Of a stretch of DNA of 64,000 bases, positions 26,962 through 36,868 are shown piece after piece. Position numbers and translations under genes: made by a program. How positions within the stretch are numbered: the first letter of the stretch is position 1; each line of letters starts with the position of its first letter. The notes under the pieces are model-generated. The model made no database searches and was not told the origin of the DNA. It worked only from the letters and a program-made list of their open reading frames with translations. Source of the DNA: JAVKMO01 sp031539345 (GTDB lineage Bacteria; Bacteroidota; Bacteroidia; Chitinophagales; Chitinophagaceae); NCBI GenBank assembly GCA_031539345.1, contig JAVKMO010000013.1, positions 101,462 through 165,461 on the forward strand. Reading direction: 5' to 3'.

Positions 26962-28383
26962 ATGTTCTTACAATCCTTGCTCTATTCGTTTTTGTTTTCA
27001 AATGCGGCTTTATTAGCAGCATCTACCCAATCACCTACAGATTATTTAGAAAAAATTCGTCACTCGCAGAATTTGCTCACGGCTTTTTTTTCAAATATGC
27101 CCAAAGGCGGCGACTTGCATCATCATTATAGTGGGTCGGTTTATGCAGAAACTTATTTACAATATGCACTACAAAAAGACTTGTATTTTAACCCAGAACG
27201 ATTGACAATTGCAGAAAATGCAGACGAATATCATACTAAAAAAATGTCTGATTTTTCCAAGGACAAAAACTTTATTTTATATCAAGAGGCTTTAATTAAA
27301 AAATGGTCTATCAAAGATTATTTGCCAACCGATGGACCTTCAGACAAACATTTTTTTTCCACTTTCCCTGCGTTTACCATTCCTTCTAACCGTGTTGTCA
27401 AAGAAGGTTTGTTAGAATTGAAGCAGCGTGCAAAATTAGAACGTGTTGCATATATCGAAACAATGCTCAACCGCATTCCCACTACAATCAATATGCAAAC
27501 CATGCAGTATTTGAATGCAGACTTGCGCACGGCACAACAAAGTGAAAATGCAACACAAGTAAAACAAGACTTGAATACTTTATATGTGTATTTAAAACAA
27601 CAAAATTATCACACTGTTGCTCAACGCTATAATGATAGTTTTATTACGCCTATTCATTCAGAATTGAAAATAGATGATAGTGATTTTACTATGCGTTATC
27701 AAAACTATGTTCTCCGATTTATGTCGCCTATAGAAATTTTCAGGGATATGCTTATCGCTTTTGAGTCTGCAAATACCAACCCGCTCGTTGTTGGGGTCAA
27801 TATTGTAGCACCTGAAAACAACGAAATTTCTATGCAAGATTATTGGTTGCATATGCAGATGTATCAATTTTGTCATGTTCTTTATCCAAAAGTGAAATAT
27901 GCTTTGCATGCTGGCGAACTCGCTTTAGGGCTTGTGAAACCTGAAGAACTAACGTGGCATATTCACGACGCTGTTTATACAGCAAACGCATCGCGTATAG
28001 GGCATGGCGTGGATATTGCCCATGAAACAAAATGTTATGATTTGCTTAAAACAATGAAAGAAAAAAAAATTGCAGTAGAGATTAATTTAACCAGCAATGA
28101 ATTTATTCTTCATGTTAAAGAAGATAAGCATCCAATTATGTTGTATTATACAGAGGGCGTTCCTGTCGTTATATCGTCTGATGATGCTGGGGTTTTAAGA
28201 ACAAATTTGACCGAGCAATATGTTTTACTTGCCAAGCGTTATCCTTATCTTTCTTATCTTGATATTAAAGAAATTGTATTGAATAGTATTCGCTATTCTT
28301 TTATCAAAGAAACCGCTTTGAAAGAAAGAATTTTATCAAAAATACAACTTGAATTCAAAAATTTTGAAAGCCTTTTTTATTGA
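26962..28383 (+). CDS. Secreted adenosine deaminase-family protein
   Basis: 473 residues. A probable signal peptide (MFLQSLLYSFLFSNAALLAAS) precedes a complete amidohydrolase barrel. The HxH zinc motif is His53/His55 in GGDLHHHYSGS. It is followed by ALHAGE (His and catalytic Glu), RIGHGVD (His) and VISSDDAGV (Asp pair). The length and export signal resemble the ADGF/ADA2 subgroup rather than cytosolic Add, so it likely deaminates adenosine (or a related purine) outside the cytoplasm for nucleoside salvage. The exact substrate is inferred. Confidence 0.88.
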   Translation: MFLQSLLYSFLFSNAALLAASTQSPTDYLEKIRHSQNLLTAFFSNMPKGGDLHHHYSGSVYAETYLQYALQKDLYFNPERLTIAENADEYHTKKMSDFSKDKNFILYQEALIKKWSIKDYLPTDGPSDKHFFSTFPAFTIPSNRVVKEGLLELKQRAKLERVAYIETMLNRIPTTINMQTMQYLNADLRTAQQSENATQVKQDLNTLYVYLKQQNYHTVAQRYNDSFITPIHSELKIDDSDFTMRYQNYVLRFMSPIEIFRDMLIAFESANTNPLVVGVNIVAPENNEISMQDYWLHMQMYQFCHVLYPKVKYALHAGELALGLVKPEELTWHIHDAVYTANASRIGHGVDIAHETKCYDLLKTMKEKKIAVEINLTSNEFILHVKEDKHPIMLYYTEGVPVVISSDDAGVLRTNLTEQYVLLAKRYPYLSYLDIKEIVLNSIRYSFIKETALKERILSKIQLEFKNFESLFY

Positions 28384-28533
28384 TTTTGCTTCTTCAATAC
28401 AAATCATTACACAAAAACTTACGTTTATTGGCTATCGATTTTACAAATCATTTTTTCTTTTTGTAGATAATTCGCATAATTTAGAACCTTAGTTTTATTT
28501 CTTTTATTATTTAATTTTTAATGTTTAATTTTT

Positions 28534-28833
28534 ATGATTACGAGTATAGACGGACTTCAGTTTAGAAAAATTAGTAACCTTTACAAATTATTGCAAAACA
28601 AATTTTCACTTCAAATTTTAGACTTGCTTCATACACAGCCAGAATTAAAGGTGGGAGACATTTACAAAGCCTTAAATTTAAGTCAATCTCAAACATCACA
28701 ACAATTGGGGAAGTTGAGAAAAGCCAAAATTGTGATTACAAAAAGAGAAAAAACAGTCATTTTTTATCGCATCAATACAGATCGTATCGAAGAATTAAAA
28801 GTTTTTGCAAATCAAATTCTTGCCTCTATTTAA
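28534..28833 (+). CDS. ArsR-like winged-helix transcriptional regulator
   Basis: 99 residues. The helix-turn-helix is KVGDIYKALNLSQSQTSQQL (residues ~50-70), followed by the wing KREKTVIFYRI. ArsR-type proteins are dimeric repressors, often metal- or redox-responsive. The ArsR metal-binding ELCVCDL motif is absent here, so this is probably not a canonical metal sensor. It precedes the M43 protease gene by 45 bp and might regulate it or itself. A possible promoter lies in the AT-rich 150 bp upstream. Confidence 0.85.
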   Translation: MITSIDGLQFRKISNLYKLLQNKFSLQILDLLHTQPELKVGDIYKALNLSQSQTSQQLGKLRKAKIVITKREKTVIFYRINTDRIEELKVFANQILASI

Positions 28834-28878
28834 ATCATCTCAATACGCATTTTATGTTTATACAGAATATATTCTCAA

Positions 28879-30528
28879 ATGCGTGTTAGATTTTTGTCTT
28901 GTTGTTTTTTGTGCTTACAAATTTGTTTAAGTCATTTTTTATTAGCACAAAATTCAATTCCAAGTATGCAGCGTTGTGGTATTTTTGAATACTACAATGC
29001 ATTAAAAAAAGATACGGCGATAAAAAATCGGTTAGAAAAAAGAGAGCAAGAAATTTTAAATTCTATTGCTCCTCAACCAATCAATCCGTTGAGGCAATTG
29101 ACGCCAAATGCTGTTGCTCGTACAAATGGCGAGGTTGATACGATAAGTATTGTGGTTCATATTCTATTGCCACAAAGGTTATTGCCTTATGTTACTGATA
29201 AGGTAATTGAAAAGCAAATTGAAATTTTAAATCGAGATTTTAATAACACAAATCTCGACCGCGATAAAACGCCAGACGTTTTTAAACCTTTGCGAAAAGG
29301 GGCTGCCGTGCGATTTGCACTTGCTGTGCGAGACGAAAACGACAATGCCACAACAGGCATTATCCGAAAAGTAAACAATACAAATTATAATACCCTGACG
29401 TATAATAATGTAAAATCTTCTTCCACCGGCGGAGACAGTGCATGGGACGAGGATTCTTATTTAAATATTTGGATTACGCAAATGACAGATTTGTTTGGAA
29501 TTAGTGTTTTTCCTTATGATAATTTACCCAATACGATACGTGGAATTGTATTGAATTATAGAGCCGTTGGCGACACCAGTGTGGCGACTTATTTATATCC
29601 AAGTGCAAATGCGGGAAGAACTTTGTCGCATGAAATGGGGCATTTTTTTGGATTGAGACATATTTGGGCAGACGAAGATCAATGTGATGAAGATGACGGC
29701 ATAGGCGACACGCCGCAACAAAAAGCAAGTCATCAAAATGCTTGTCCCAATTTTCCTGAACTTACGCAACGTTGTAATTCGACAGATGCCAGTGCAATGT
29801 TTATGAATTTTATGGATTATACAAATGACAATTGTGCGAATTTATTTACCAAAGGACAAGTCGATTTGATGGAGGCAATTTTATATGATTCCTCCGTTTA
29901 CAAAAATTTGAGAACATCTAAAAAATATGCTATTGGTCCTAAAAAAGAAAATGACCTACGATTGATAAAAATTATTGATCAGCAATATGATGACTGTCGT
30001 TCGATTTATCCTCAATTGCAGATTAGCAATAAAGGCAATAACGACATTCACAGTTTTAACATTAACCTTTATTTTGACAAAAAATTAGTGCAGTCAGAAA
30101 CATGGTATGGTGTACTTGGCGTACAAGAAATATTGACGCTACAATTACAAAAAAGCATTCCTCAATACAATCAACACTTAACGATAGAACTCACGCAGCC
30201 CAATGGCATTGCCGATGGAGATAATACAAATAACCAAGCCGAACAAGACAATATCAATTGCCCATATCATGCAGAAAATGATTGGTTTGTGTCTTATTAC
30301 AAAATGACACGTCAGGTTGTTGTACGGCAAAAAAATTTGAATCCTGATTTGCAAAGCATACGCATAATCAGCAGTAATGGCAATAAAGTAATCGAAATGT
30401 CTATTCCAGAAAGCAATCGTGAATTGTTCTTTTTTCTTGACGCAAATACACTTCGTACGGGCATTTATTTTGTACAATTACAATATAAAACAAAGGTGCT
30501 TGTTCAAGAATTGATGATAGATAATTAA
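28879..30528 (+). CDS. Secreted M43-family zinc metalloprotease with type IX secretion-like C-terminal tail
   Basis: 549 residues. A signal peptide (LSCCFLCLQICLSHFLLAQ) is followed by a pappalysin-like catalytic domain. The zinc motif is His251-Glu-x-x-His255-x5-His261 (HEMGHFFGLRH), and the Met-turn appears to be MFMNFMDYTND. The last 80 residues (SIRIISSNGNKVIEM, LRTGIYFVQL) look like a type IX secretion sorting domain, which would carry the enzyme to the cell surface or outside. It degrades or processes proteins extracellularly. Confidence 0.9.
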   Translation: MRVRFLSCCFLCLQICLSHFLLAQNSIPSMQRCGIFEYYNALKKDTAIKNRLEKREQEILNSIAPQPINPLRQLTPNAVARTNGEVDTISIVVHILLPQRLLPYVTDKVIEKQIEILNRDFNNTNLDRDKTPDVFKPLRKGAAVRFALAVRDENDNATTGIIRKVNNTNYNTLTYNNVKSSSTGGDSAWDEDSYLNIWITQMTDLFGISVFPYDNLPNTIRGIVLNYRAVGDTSVATYLYPSANAGRTLSHEMGHFFGLRHIWADEDQCDEDDGIGDTPQQKASHQNACPNFPELTQRCNSTDASAMFMNFMDYTNDNCANLFTKGQVDLMEAILYDSSVYKNLRTSKKYAIGPKKENDLRLIKIIDQQYDDCRSIYPQLQISNKGNNDIHSFNINLYFDKKLVQSETWYGVLGVQEILTLQLQKSIPQYNQHLTIELTQPNGIADGDNTNNQAEQDNINCPYHAENDWFVSYYKMTRQVVVRQKNLNPDLQSIRIISSNGNKVIEMSIPESNRELFFFLDANTLRTGIYFVQLQYKTKVLVQELMIDN

Positions 30529-30603
30529 AAAAAATCTGTTCTTAATTCTATTTTATAAAGACATGCGGATACATTTTTTTTAGCCCTAAAGTGATGGTGA
30601 AAT

Positions 30604-31311
30604 ATGAATTTACAGCCTTATTTTCCTCGTAATGATTGGCATAATTTTTTTGTATTAGCCCAACAACAAAAGATATTTCAATCGATAGAAGCAGAATTAT
30701 TGGCAAGCAAAAAAAGAATTTGCCCACCGATAGAGCAAGTTTTTTTTGCGTTTGACTTGTGTTCTTTTTCGCAAACACGTGTCATTATTTTAGGGCAAGA
30801 TCCGTATCATGGATATCAACAAGCCAATGGGCTTGCGTTTTCAGTTTCACCGCCACATCGCTTGCCACCATCACTCAAAAATATTTATAAAGAAATCGCC
30901 ACAGATACAGGTATCACCATGCCCCAAAAAGATGTTTTGACCGAATGGGCAAAACAAGGCATATTGCTTTTAAACAGTGCATTAAGCGTCTTAGAAAATG
31001 AACCCAACAGCCACGCTCATATTGGTTGGCAACCCTTTACAGACGCTGTGATAAAGCATTTGTCTGATAAAAAACAACAGTTGATTTTTGTGTTGTGGGG
31101 ACAATTTGCACAACAAAAAAAAATCTTTATAGACACGCATAAACACTTTATTTTGGAAGCTCCGCACCCGTCGCCTTTTTCTGCACACAAGGGTTTTTTT
31201 GGATGCAAACATTTTTCGCAAATTAATACACATCTACAACAACATCACCAAAACCCTATTCAATGGAATCCATTACAACAAGAACCGAACCTCCTTTTTG
31301 GAAACTTTTAA
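30604..31311 (+). CDS. ung: Uracil-DNA glycosylase
   Basis: 235 residues. The family-1 active site is GQDPYHG (catalytic Asp66). The Leu-loop motif is HPSPFSAHKGFFG (His188). It removes uracil from DNA at the first step of base excision repair. The 3' end overlaps the downstream plsC start by 49 bp in a different frame, an unusually long overlap. Confidence 0.97.
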   Translation: MNLQPYFPRNDWHNFFVLAQQQKIFQSIEAELLASKKRICPPIEQVFFAFDLCSFSQTRVIILGQDPYHGYQQANGLAFSVSPPHRLPPSLKNIYKEIATDTGITMPQKDVLTEWAKQGILLLNSALSVLENEPNSHAHIGWQPFTDAVIKHLSDKKQQLIFVLWGQFAQQKKIFIDTHKHFILEAPHPSPFSAHKGFFGCKHFSQINTHLQQHHQNPIQWNPLQQEPNLLFGNF

Positions 31312-32024
31312 TTGGTCGATTGTTTTTTATTTATGGCATGACTTTTTTTCTTGTCAGTACAATTGTCATTGCTTTTATTTGCTTGATATATAATCTTTTT
31401 GTTAAAGATAAAATTCAACGTGGACGGTTTTTTTATCGACTTTCTTTTTATTGGATACGCTTTCTACTATTGATCCTTTTTTCTAGAATCAAAATCCATA
31501 ATCCCAATTCTGTCTTAGATCAGCCGCATATTTATGTTCCTAATCATCGTTCTTTTTTGGATATATGGTTAAGTACTCCGTTATTACCTCAAGCAAACTT
31601 TACAATTGGAAAAAGCAGTTTTGCTAAAGTCCCCCTATTTGGCATTATCTATAAAATGGGTTCTGTTTTAGTCGATAGAAAAAGTGCCGTTCATCGCCGC
31701 CAAAGTTTTCTTGAACTACAAAAATATTTAACCCAGCAAGTCAGCGTTTGTATTTATCCAGAGGGTACAAGAAATCAAACAAATCAAATCTTGTTGCCTT
31801 TTCAAAATGGAGCGTTTAAGCTATCGATGCTTCAAAATACGTCAATTATTCTTGTTGCCATTCAGGGTACTGCAAACATTTTTCCTCCACATATTCCTTT
31901 CTATCTTTTCCCAGGTTCATTAACGATGCATTTATCAAAGCCTATTGAACCTAAAAATTATGCAAGTGAAATGGAACTCAAAGACGCGTGTTTTAGTCAA
32001 TTAACGCAAATGCTGAACGCCTAA
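31263..32024 (+). CDS. 1-acyl-sn-glycerol-3-phosphate acyltransferase (PlsC family)
   Basis: 253 residues. The N-terminal membrane helices (residues ~15-45 and ~62-74) precede the acyltransferase domain. The catalytic HX4D is His95-Asp100 (VPNHRSFLDIW) and the substrate motif is YPEGTRN. It acylates lysophosphatidic acid to phosphatidic acid at the inner membrane. The ATG at 31263 lies 49 bp inside ung. The next in-frame Met, at 31338, would remove about 25 residues, including part of the first helix, so the earlier start is preferred. Confidence 0.9.
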   Translation: MESITTRTEPPFWKLLIGRLFFIYGMTFFLVSTIVIAFICLIYNLFVKDKIQRGRFFYRLSFYWIRFLLLILFSRIKIHNPNSVLDQPHIYVPNHRSFLDIWLSTPLLPQANFTIGKSSFAKVPLFGIIYKMGSVLVDRKSAVHRRQSFLELQKYLTQQVSVCIYPEGTRNQTNQILLPFQNGAFKLSMLQNTSIILVAIQGTANIFPPHIPFYLFPGSLTMHLSKPIEPKNYASEMELKDACFSQLTQMLNA

Positions 32025-32106
32025 TTATCATCAACAATTTTATATACAAATAGGGTAGTGTCTATGTTCCACTAGTTCATCATTGTCATTTTATACTGAT
32101 TCACAA

Positions 32107-34179
32107 ATGCACTACGACTTGCAACTTTTTTTTAGACGCAATCCTTTTATCAAAATTGCCCTTCCTTTTATTCTTGGCATTTTGTTTGAAGATATTGTTC
32201 AACTTCCATTTTTATGGTGTTTGACAATTAGTTGCATTAGTCTTTTGATGTACATTTTGTTTCAACAATTCAGTGTATCTGTTCGTTTTTATCACGCTTA
32301 TGCGAGCGGGGTTCTCTTGTTTTTGACTATTTTGTTTTCAAGTGCAACGCTTCATTTTTCGCAGCAAGATGCACACGATGCAAATCATTTAACGCACCAT
32401 CTAAACGACTCTAATGCTTATGTTATAGAACTCAATCAAGATATTGTTATTACGCCGAAAACATATAGAACACAAGGACTTGTAACAGCTTATTATGGTC
32501 GTCAAAAGTTAACAAAAATCCACGGCTTGTGCAATCTGTCCATTTTAAAAAAGGATACTAGTTTTCACTTTGACTTGCTTAAAAATTACACCATTTTTGT
32601 TAGAAAAAAGCCAAGCCCAATTGTGAATGGTTTAAACCCACATTTGTTTGATGCCGTAGCCTATTACAAACGAAAACAAATTACCCATCAGTTATTTATT
32701 ATGCCTGATGAAATTGAAATTATTGCCATTACACCCAAAAGTAATTGGCAGCAAATGTATATCAACACCCGTCTTTTTGTTTTATCTCAAATTCAAAAAT
32801 ACATTCCTAATAAAGACGTTTATGGTTTATTAGAAGCCTTGCTGATTGGTTATAAACAAGACCTTAACAAAGACATTTTAAATGAATATTTACAATCTGG
32901 AACGATTCATATTATCGCCATTTCGGGTTTACATTTGGGTTGTATTTATTGGTTTTTAGCTTATATAATCTTTGCGTTTTTGAAAAAAAATGCGTTTCAA
33001 AAAAGTATCAAAATTGTGTTGGTGCTTTGTGGCTTATGGTTCTATGCCTTACTTGCAGGAGCGAATGCTTCTATTTTGCGAGCCGCAGTTATGTTTTCAA
33101 TTATTGCCATTGGCGAAGCCGTCAATAAAAAATCGTCGCTACTAAATTTACTTGCTTTTTCTGCCATTTTTTTGCTTTGTAATGACACCAATCAATTGTA
33201 TGACTTAGGATTTCTTTTGTCTTATACCGCGATTTTGGGCATTGCACTTTTCAATTCTTTTTTTGCTCGCGCATTCGCTTCAAAATATAAAATCATCAAA
33301 TGGATAGTCTCTATTCTTATTCCTACAATAGCGGCTCAAATTTTGGTTTTTCCTGTTATTTCTTATACCAATCATATTTTCTCTACTTATTTTATTGTCA
33401 ATAATTTAATCGCCATTCCTCTTTCAACCATCATTCTTTCGGGTACATTTTTGCTGTTAGTGTTGTCGCCTTTTTTTGTGATAGCAACATACGTTGGCAA
33501 AACTCTTTCAGCACTTGTATTATTGATGAATCAGACCATGAGTTGGAGTAATGATTTACCTTTTGCACTCATTCCATTGCCTAATTTTAATGCAATTGAA
33601 ATGCTGTTTTATTTCTTTCTTTTGGGTAGTGTTATTTTTTATGTTCTTTTTCAACACCGGTTTATTGCAACTATCATTCTTCTCACTTGTTTATTATCTG
33701 CTGTTTTATACCATACATATCAATGTTATCAACGACAACAGCAGCAACAATTTATTTTTTATCAAAATAAAAACAGCAACGCTTTTGCTTGTATCAATGG
33801 GCGACAAGCCGATTTTTATACCGATAGTCTTCATCAAGAAAAAACAGAGAGCAATTTGATTGCAATAACAAATTTGCTTTATGACATTGAAAAAGTGAAC
33901 GTGCATAAAGCCAAAAATAATCTTGCCCTACAATGCAAACAAAAAAGTATTGTTTATTTTAAACAACCTATTGCGTTGAATAATCAATCACTTTATTGCG
34001 ATTATTTAATTGTCAATAAAGGAGCATTAGAAAGCGTTTTTTTACAATTTTATTTACTCCATTTCAATAGGTTGGTGATAGACAATTCTTGTACTCCAAA
34101 AGATCTTTCTGTGTATGCCGAAATGTTAAAAAATAAAAAAGTACATTATATCAAAGAAGATGGTGCATTTATTTTTTAG
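32107..34179 (+). CDS. comEC: ComEC/Rec2-family DNA-uptake channel protein
   Basis: 690 residues from the ATG at 32107 (MHYDLQLFFRRNPFIK). The frame extends to a TTG at 32083, which is less likely. It has an N-terminal DUF4131-type domain with membrane helices (residues ~18-75), then the competence domain with many helices (from about residue 260; GTIHIIAISGLHLG is the signature). The C-terminal part is short and lacks the metal-binding HxHxDH of the beta-lactamase-like domain found in many ComECs. It would move single-stranded DNA across the inner membrane in natural transformation. No other com gene is nearby. Confidence 0.88.
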   Translation: MHYDLQLFFRRNPFIKIALPFILGILFEDIVQLPFLWCLTISCISLLMYILFQQFSVSVRFYHAYASGVLLFLTILFSSATLHFSQQDAHDANHLTHHLNDSNAYVIELNQDIVITPKTYRTQGLVTAYYGRQKLTKIHGLCNLSILKKDTSFHFDLLKNYTIFVRKKPSPIVNGLNPHLFDAVAYYKRKQITHQLFIMPDEIEIIAITPKSNWQQMYINTRLFVLSQIQKYIPNKDVYGLLEALLIGYKQDLNKDILNEYLQSGTIHIIAISGLHLGCIYWFLAYIIFAFLKKNAFQKSIKIVLVLCGLWFYALLAGANASILRAAVMFSIIAIGEAVNKKSSLLNLLAFSAIFLLCNDTNQLYDLGFLLSYTAILGIALFNSFFARAFASKYKIIKWIVSILIPTIAAQILVFPVISYTNHIFSTYFIVNNLIAIPLSTIILSGTFLLLVLSPFFVIATYVGKTLSALVLLMNQTMSWSNDLPFALIPLPNFNAIEMLFYFFLLGSVIFYVLFQHRFIATIILLTCLLSAVLYHTYQCYQRQQQQQFIFYQNKNSNAFACINGRQADFYTDSLHQEKTESNLIAITNLLYDIEKVNVHKAKNNLALQCKQKSIVYFKQPIALNNQSLYCDYLIVNKGALESVFLQFYLLHFNRLVIDNSCTPKDLSVYAEMLKNKKVHYIKEDGAFIF

Positions 34180-34325
34180 TATTTTCTTGTTTTTATTTTT
34201 TTGAAAAAAGCTCTTGATATCGCATTTGAAAAGTGTTTACAATTGATTTCATATCGTATAGAAAAAAAATTATTTTCCACACGTTTTGTATTTATTTAAT
34301 TGTATTGATATTTATGCCAAGTTCT

Positions 34326-35339
34326 ATGTTTAAAGTTTTCTTGGTTTTCGTTTTGTTATTTTTGACTGTAACTGTTGATGCTTTTCCGTCTTTTGTTTCT
34401 ATACAAAAAAAAGAAAAGAAAAAAGACGTTAAAAAAGGAAAACAAAAAATTGTAAAGCTCAAAGTAAATCAGAATGCTGATACGCTCAATATTGGTGTGT
34501 CATTTGACCCTGCAACAGGCACAATCAAGGCGGTAACGGATGTTAAAAATCAAACAAAGGCTATTATTTCCGAAAAAATAAATGGCGTAAAAGTCCTTAA
34601 AATTGGAGAAGAAGCCTTTTTAGGGCAATCTTTTTTAGAGATTATTCTGCCTAAAACATTGTTACAAATTGACAATAGAGCGTTTGCTTATTGCAGAAAA
34701 TTGCAACGAATTTATATTCCCTCTTCAGTCAATTACATTGGTCAAAAGGCTTTTTATTATTGTGAAAACTTACAAGACGTTGTTTTGTCAGAGCGTATTG
34801 AAAAAATTTTGGAATATACATTTACAGGCTGTGCTCATTTAGCACAAATTATTATACCAATAAGTGTACAACAAATTGGGCAAGAAGCCTTTGCAGAATG
34901 TGATGCTTTAAAAGAAATCAATTTGCCGTTGAATTTGAATGTTCTTGCAGAAGGTGCTTTTAAAAGCTGTTCTCAATTAGAAACGATTAACTTTAATGAT
35001 GCTCTCAAAACGATTGCTCCAAGATTGTTTGAAGAGTGTCGTCAGCTCAAAATAGTTAACCTGCCTAAACAATTAGACACCATTCATCGTAACGCTTTTT
35101 TTTCGTGTAAAAGTTTACTTTCTCTACGTTTGCCTTCAAGTTTAACACATATTGCAGCAAATGTTTTTGATGAATGTGAAAACTTAACCAGCATAAGAAT
35201 TGATGCAGAATATCCTCCAACATTAGAAGCGAGTTGGGTCAATGCCCCCATTCAAAAAATAGAAGTTCCTATGACATCAATACAAAAATATCAAACCTCC
35301 TGGTCTCAATATGCAAATCTTGTTGTGGCTTATGATTAA
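34326..35339 (+). CDS. BspA-like leucine-rich-repeat surface protein
   Basis: 337 residues from the ATG at 34326, which gives a classic signal peptide (MFKVFLVFVLLFLTVTVDA). Longer starts at 34233 (GTG) or 34314 would place it internally. After a lysine-rich linker comes a run of about eight 23-residue LRR_5 repeats (residues ~100-310), each with the FxxCxxLxxIxLPxxLxxI pattern, for example AFAYCRKLQRIYIPSSVNYI. Such proteins are surface-exposed or periplasmic and used in protein binding or adhesion. A C-terminal sorting signal is not obvious, so anchoring is uncertain. Confidence 0.85.
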   Translation: MFKVFLVFVLLFLTVTVDAFPSFVSIQKKEKKKDVKKGKQKIVKLKVNQNADTLNIGVSFDPATGTIKAVTDVKNQTKAIISEKINGVKVLKIGEEAFLGQSFLEIILPKTLLQIDNRAFAYCRKLQRIYIPSSVNYIGQKAFYYCENLQDVVLSERIEKILEYTFTGCAHLAQIIIPISVQQIGQEAFAECDALKEINLPLNLNVLAEGAFKSCSQLETINFNDALKTIAPRLFEECRQLKIVNLPKQLDTIHRNAFFSCKSLLSLRLPSSLTHIAANVFDECENLTSIRIDAEYPPTLEASWVNAPIQKIEVPMTSIQKYQTSWSQYANLVVAYD

Positions 35340-35365
35340 AATTAATTCTTTTAAATAGTACATTT

Positions 35366-36835
35366 ATGGCAACAGATACAATTCCGTTTTTACATCATGA
35401 AAGACAACTTCCAACCAAAAGAAATATTGAAGAACGCCTAAAAGATTACAAAGAAGTTGATGGTGCATTAGACCTTAAAATGGTAGAAACGCAAGCCAAG
35501 CGTTGTATGAATTGTGGTATTCCTTTTTGTAATCAAGGTTGCCCTTTAGGAAATATTATTCCAGAATTTAACCAAGCCATACAAGAAAATAATTGGCATG
35601 AAGCGTATCGGATTTTAAGTATTACAAATAATTTTCCTGAATTTACAGGACGTATTTGCCCTGCCCCTTGTGAAGCAGCTTGTGTATTGGGCGTTGTTGC
35701 GAAGCCGGTAACGATAGAATACATTGAAAAATTTATTATTGAAAAAGCTTTTGAAAATGGTTGGGTTGTGCCTTATCAACAACAAATTAAAACGGGTAAA
35801 AAAATTGCTGTTATAGGGAGCGGTCCTTCGGGCTTGGCAACAGCAGCACAATTGAATAAAGCCGGACATGAAATTACGGTATTTGAAAAGAACAATAAAG
35901 TTGGTGGCTTATTACGTTATGGTATTCCTGATTTTAAATTGGATAAAAATACAATTGATAGACGCGTAAAAGTAATGGAAGCAGAAGGCATTACATTTGT
36001 AACAGATGCACATGTTGGCGTTGATGTGAAATATGTTACAGAAAGAATTTTGCAAGACTATGATGCTGTTGTATTGTGCGGTGGCTCTACTATTCCACGT
36101 AATTTGCCTATTCAAGGAAGAGATTTAGCAGGCATTCATTTTGCAATGAATTTTTTGCCACAACAAAACAAAAGATTGAATAAAACACCAATTGTAGAAA
36201 CCGAAATTCTTGCAACAGGAAAAAATGTTATTGTAATTGGTGGCGGCGATACTGGTGCAGATTGCGTAGGCACTTCTAACCGACAAGGTGCAAAATCAGT
36301 TGTCCAATTAGAAGTGATGCCGATGCCTCCAAAAGACAGTAACCCAAATACGCCTTGGCCCAACTGGCCTTTAATTTTACGCACTTCTACATCTCATGAA
36401 GAAGGTTGTGAAAGAATATTTGCCGTGCAGTCAAAAGAATTTTTGAGTGATGAAAAAGGACACGTGAAAGGATTGAAATTAGTCGAATTAGTTGCAACAA
36501 AAGACGAAAAGGGGAATGCAACAATGACCGAAAAGGCAAACTCTGAAATGATATTGCCTTGTGAATTGGTTTTATTAGCCATGGGTTTTTTACACCCCGA
36601 CCCAACAGGATTTATCCAAGACCTTAACTTGCAATTAGACGCACGCAATAATGTGGCAACAACAAATTATCAAACTTCTCATGCTAAAGTGTTTGCTGCA
36701 GGAGACTTAAGACGAGGACAATCACTTGTTGTTTGGGCAATATCAGAAGGCAGAGAAGCCGCCATCGCAGTCGATAAATTCTTAATGGGTGAAAGTCTAT
36801 TGCCGTCAAAAAAAACAAGTTACTTATCTGTTTAA
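35366..36835 (+). CDS. gltD: Glutamate synthase small (beta) subunit
   Basis: 489 residues. Two cysteine clusters for 4Fe-4S centres are near the start: CMNCGIPFCNQGCP and CPAPCEAACVLG. An FAD-binding Rossmann fold follows (IAVIGSGPSGLATAAQL), and an NAD(P)H fold (VIVIGGGDTGADC). It passes electrons from NADPH to GltB. In most genomes gltB and gltD are adjacent; here metK lies between them. A 33-bp spacer separates gltD from metK. Confidence 0.95.
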   Translation: MATDTIPFLHHERQLPTKRNIEERLKDYKEVDGALDLKMVETQAKRCMNCGIPFCNQGCPLGNIIPEFNQAIQENNWHEAYRILSITNNFPEFTGRICPAPCEAACVLGVVAKPVTIEYIEKFIIEKAFENGWVVPYQQQIKTGKKIAVIGSGPSGLATAAQLNKAGHEITVFEKNNKVGGLLRYGIPDFKLDKNTIDRRVKVMEAEGITFVTDAHVGVDVKYVTERILQDYDAVVLCGGSTIPRNLPIQGRDLAGIHFAMNFLPQQNKRLNKTPIVETEILATGKNVIVIGGGDTGADCVGTSNRQGAKSVVQLEVMPMPPKDSNPNTPWPNWPLILRTSTSHEEGCERIFAVQSKEFLSDEKGHVKGLKLVELVATKDEKGNATMTEKANSEMILPCELVLLAMGFLHPDPTGFIQDLNLQLDARNNVATTNYQTSHAKVFAAGDLRRGQSLVVWAISEGREAAIAVDKFLMGESLLPSKKTSYLSV

Positions 36836-36868
36836 TTTTTATTATTTTTTTTCATTAAATCTATCTTT

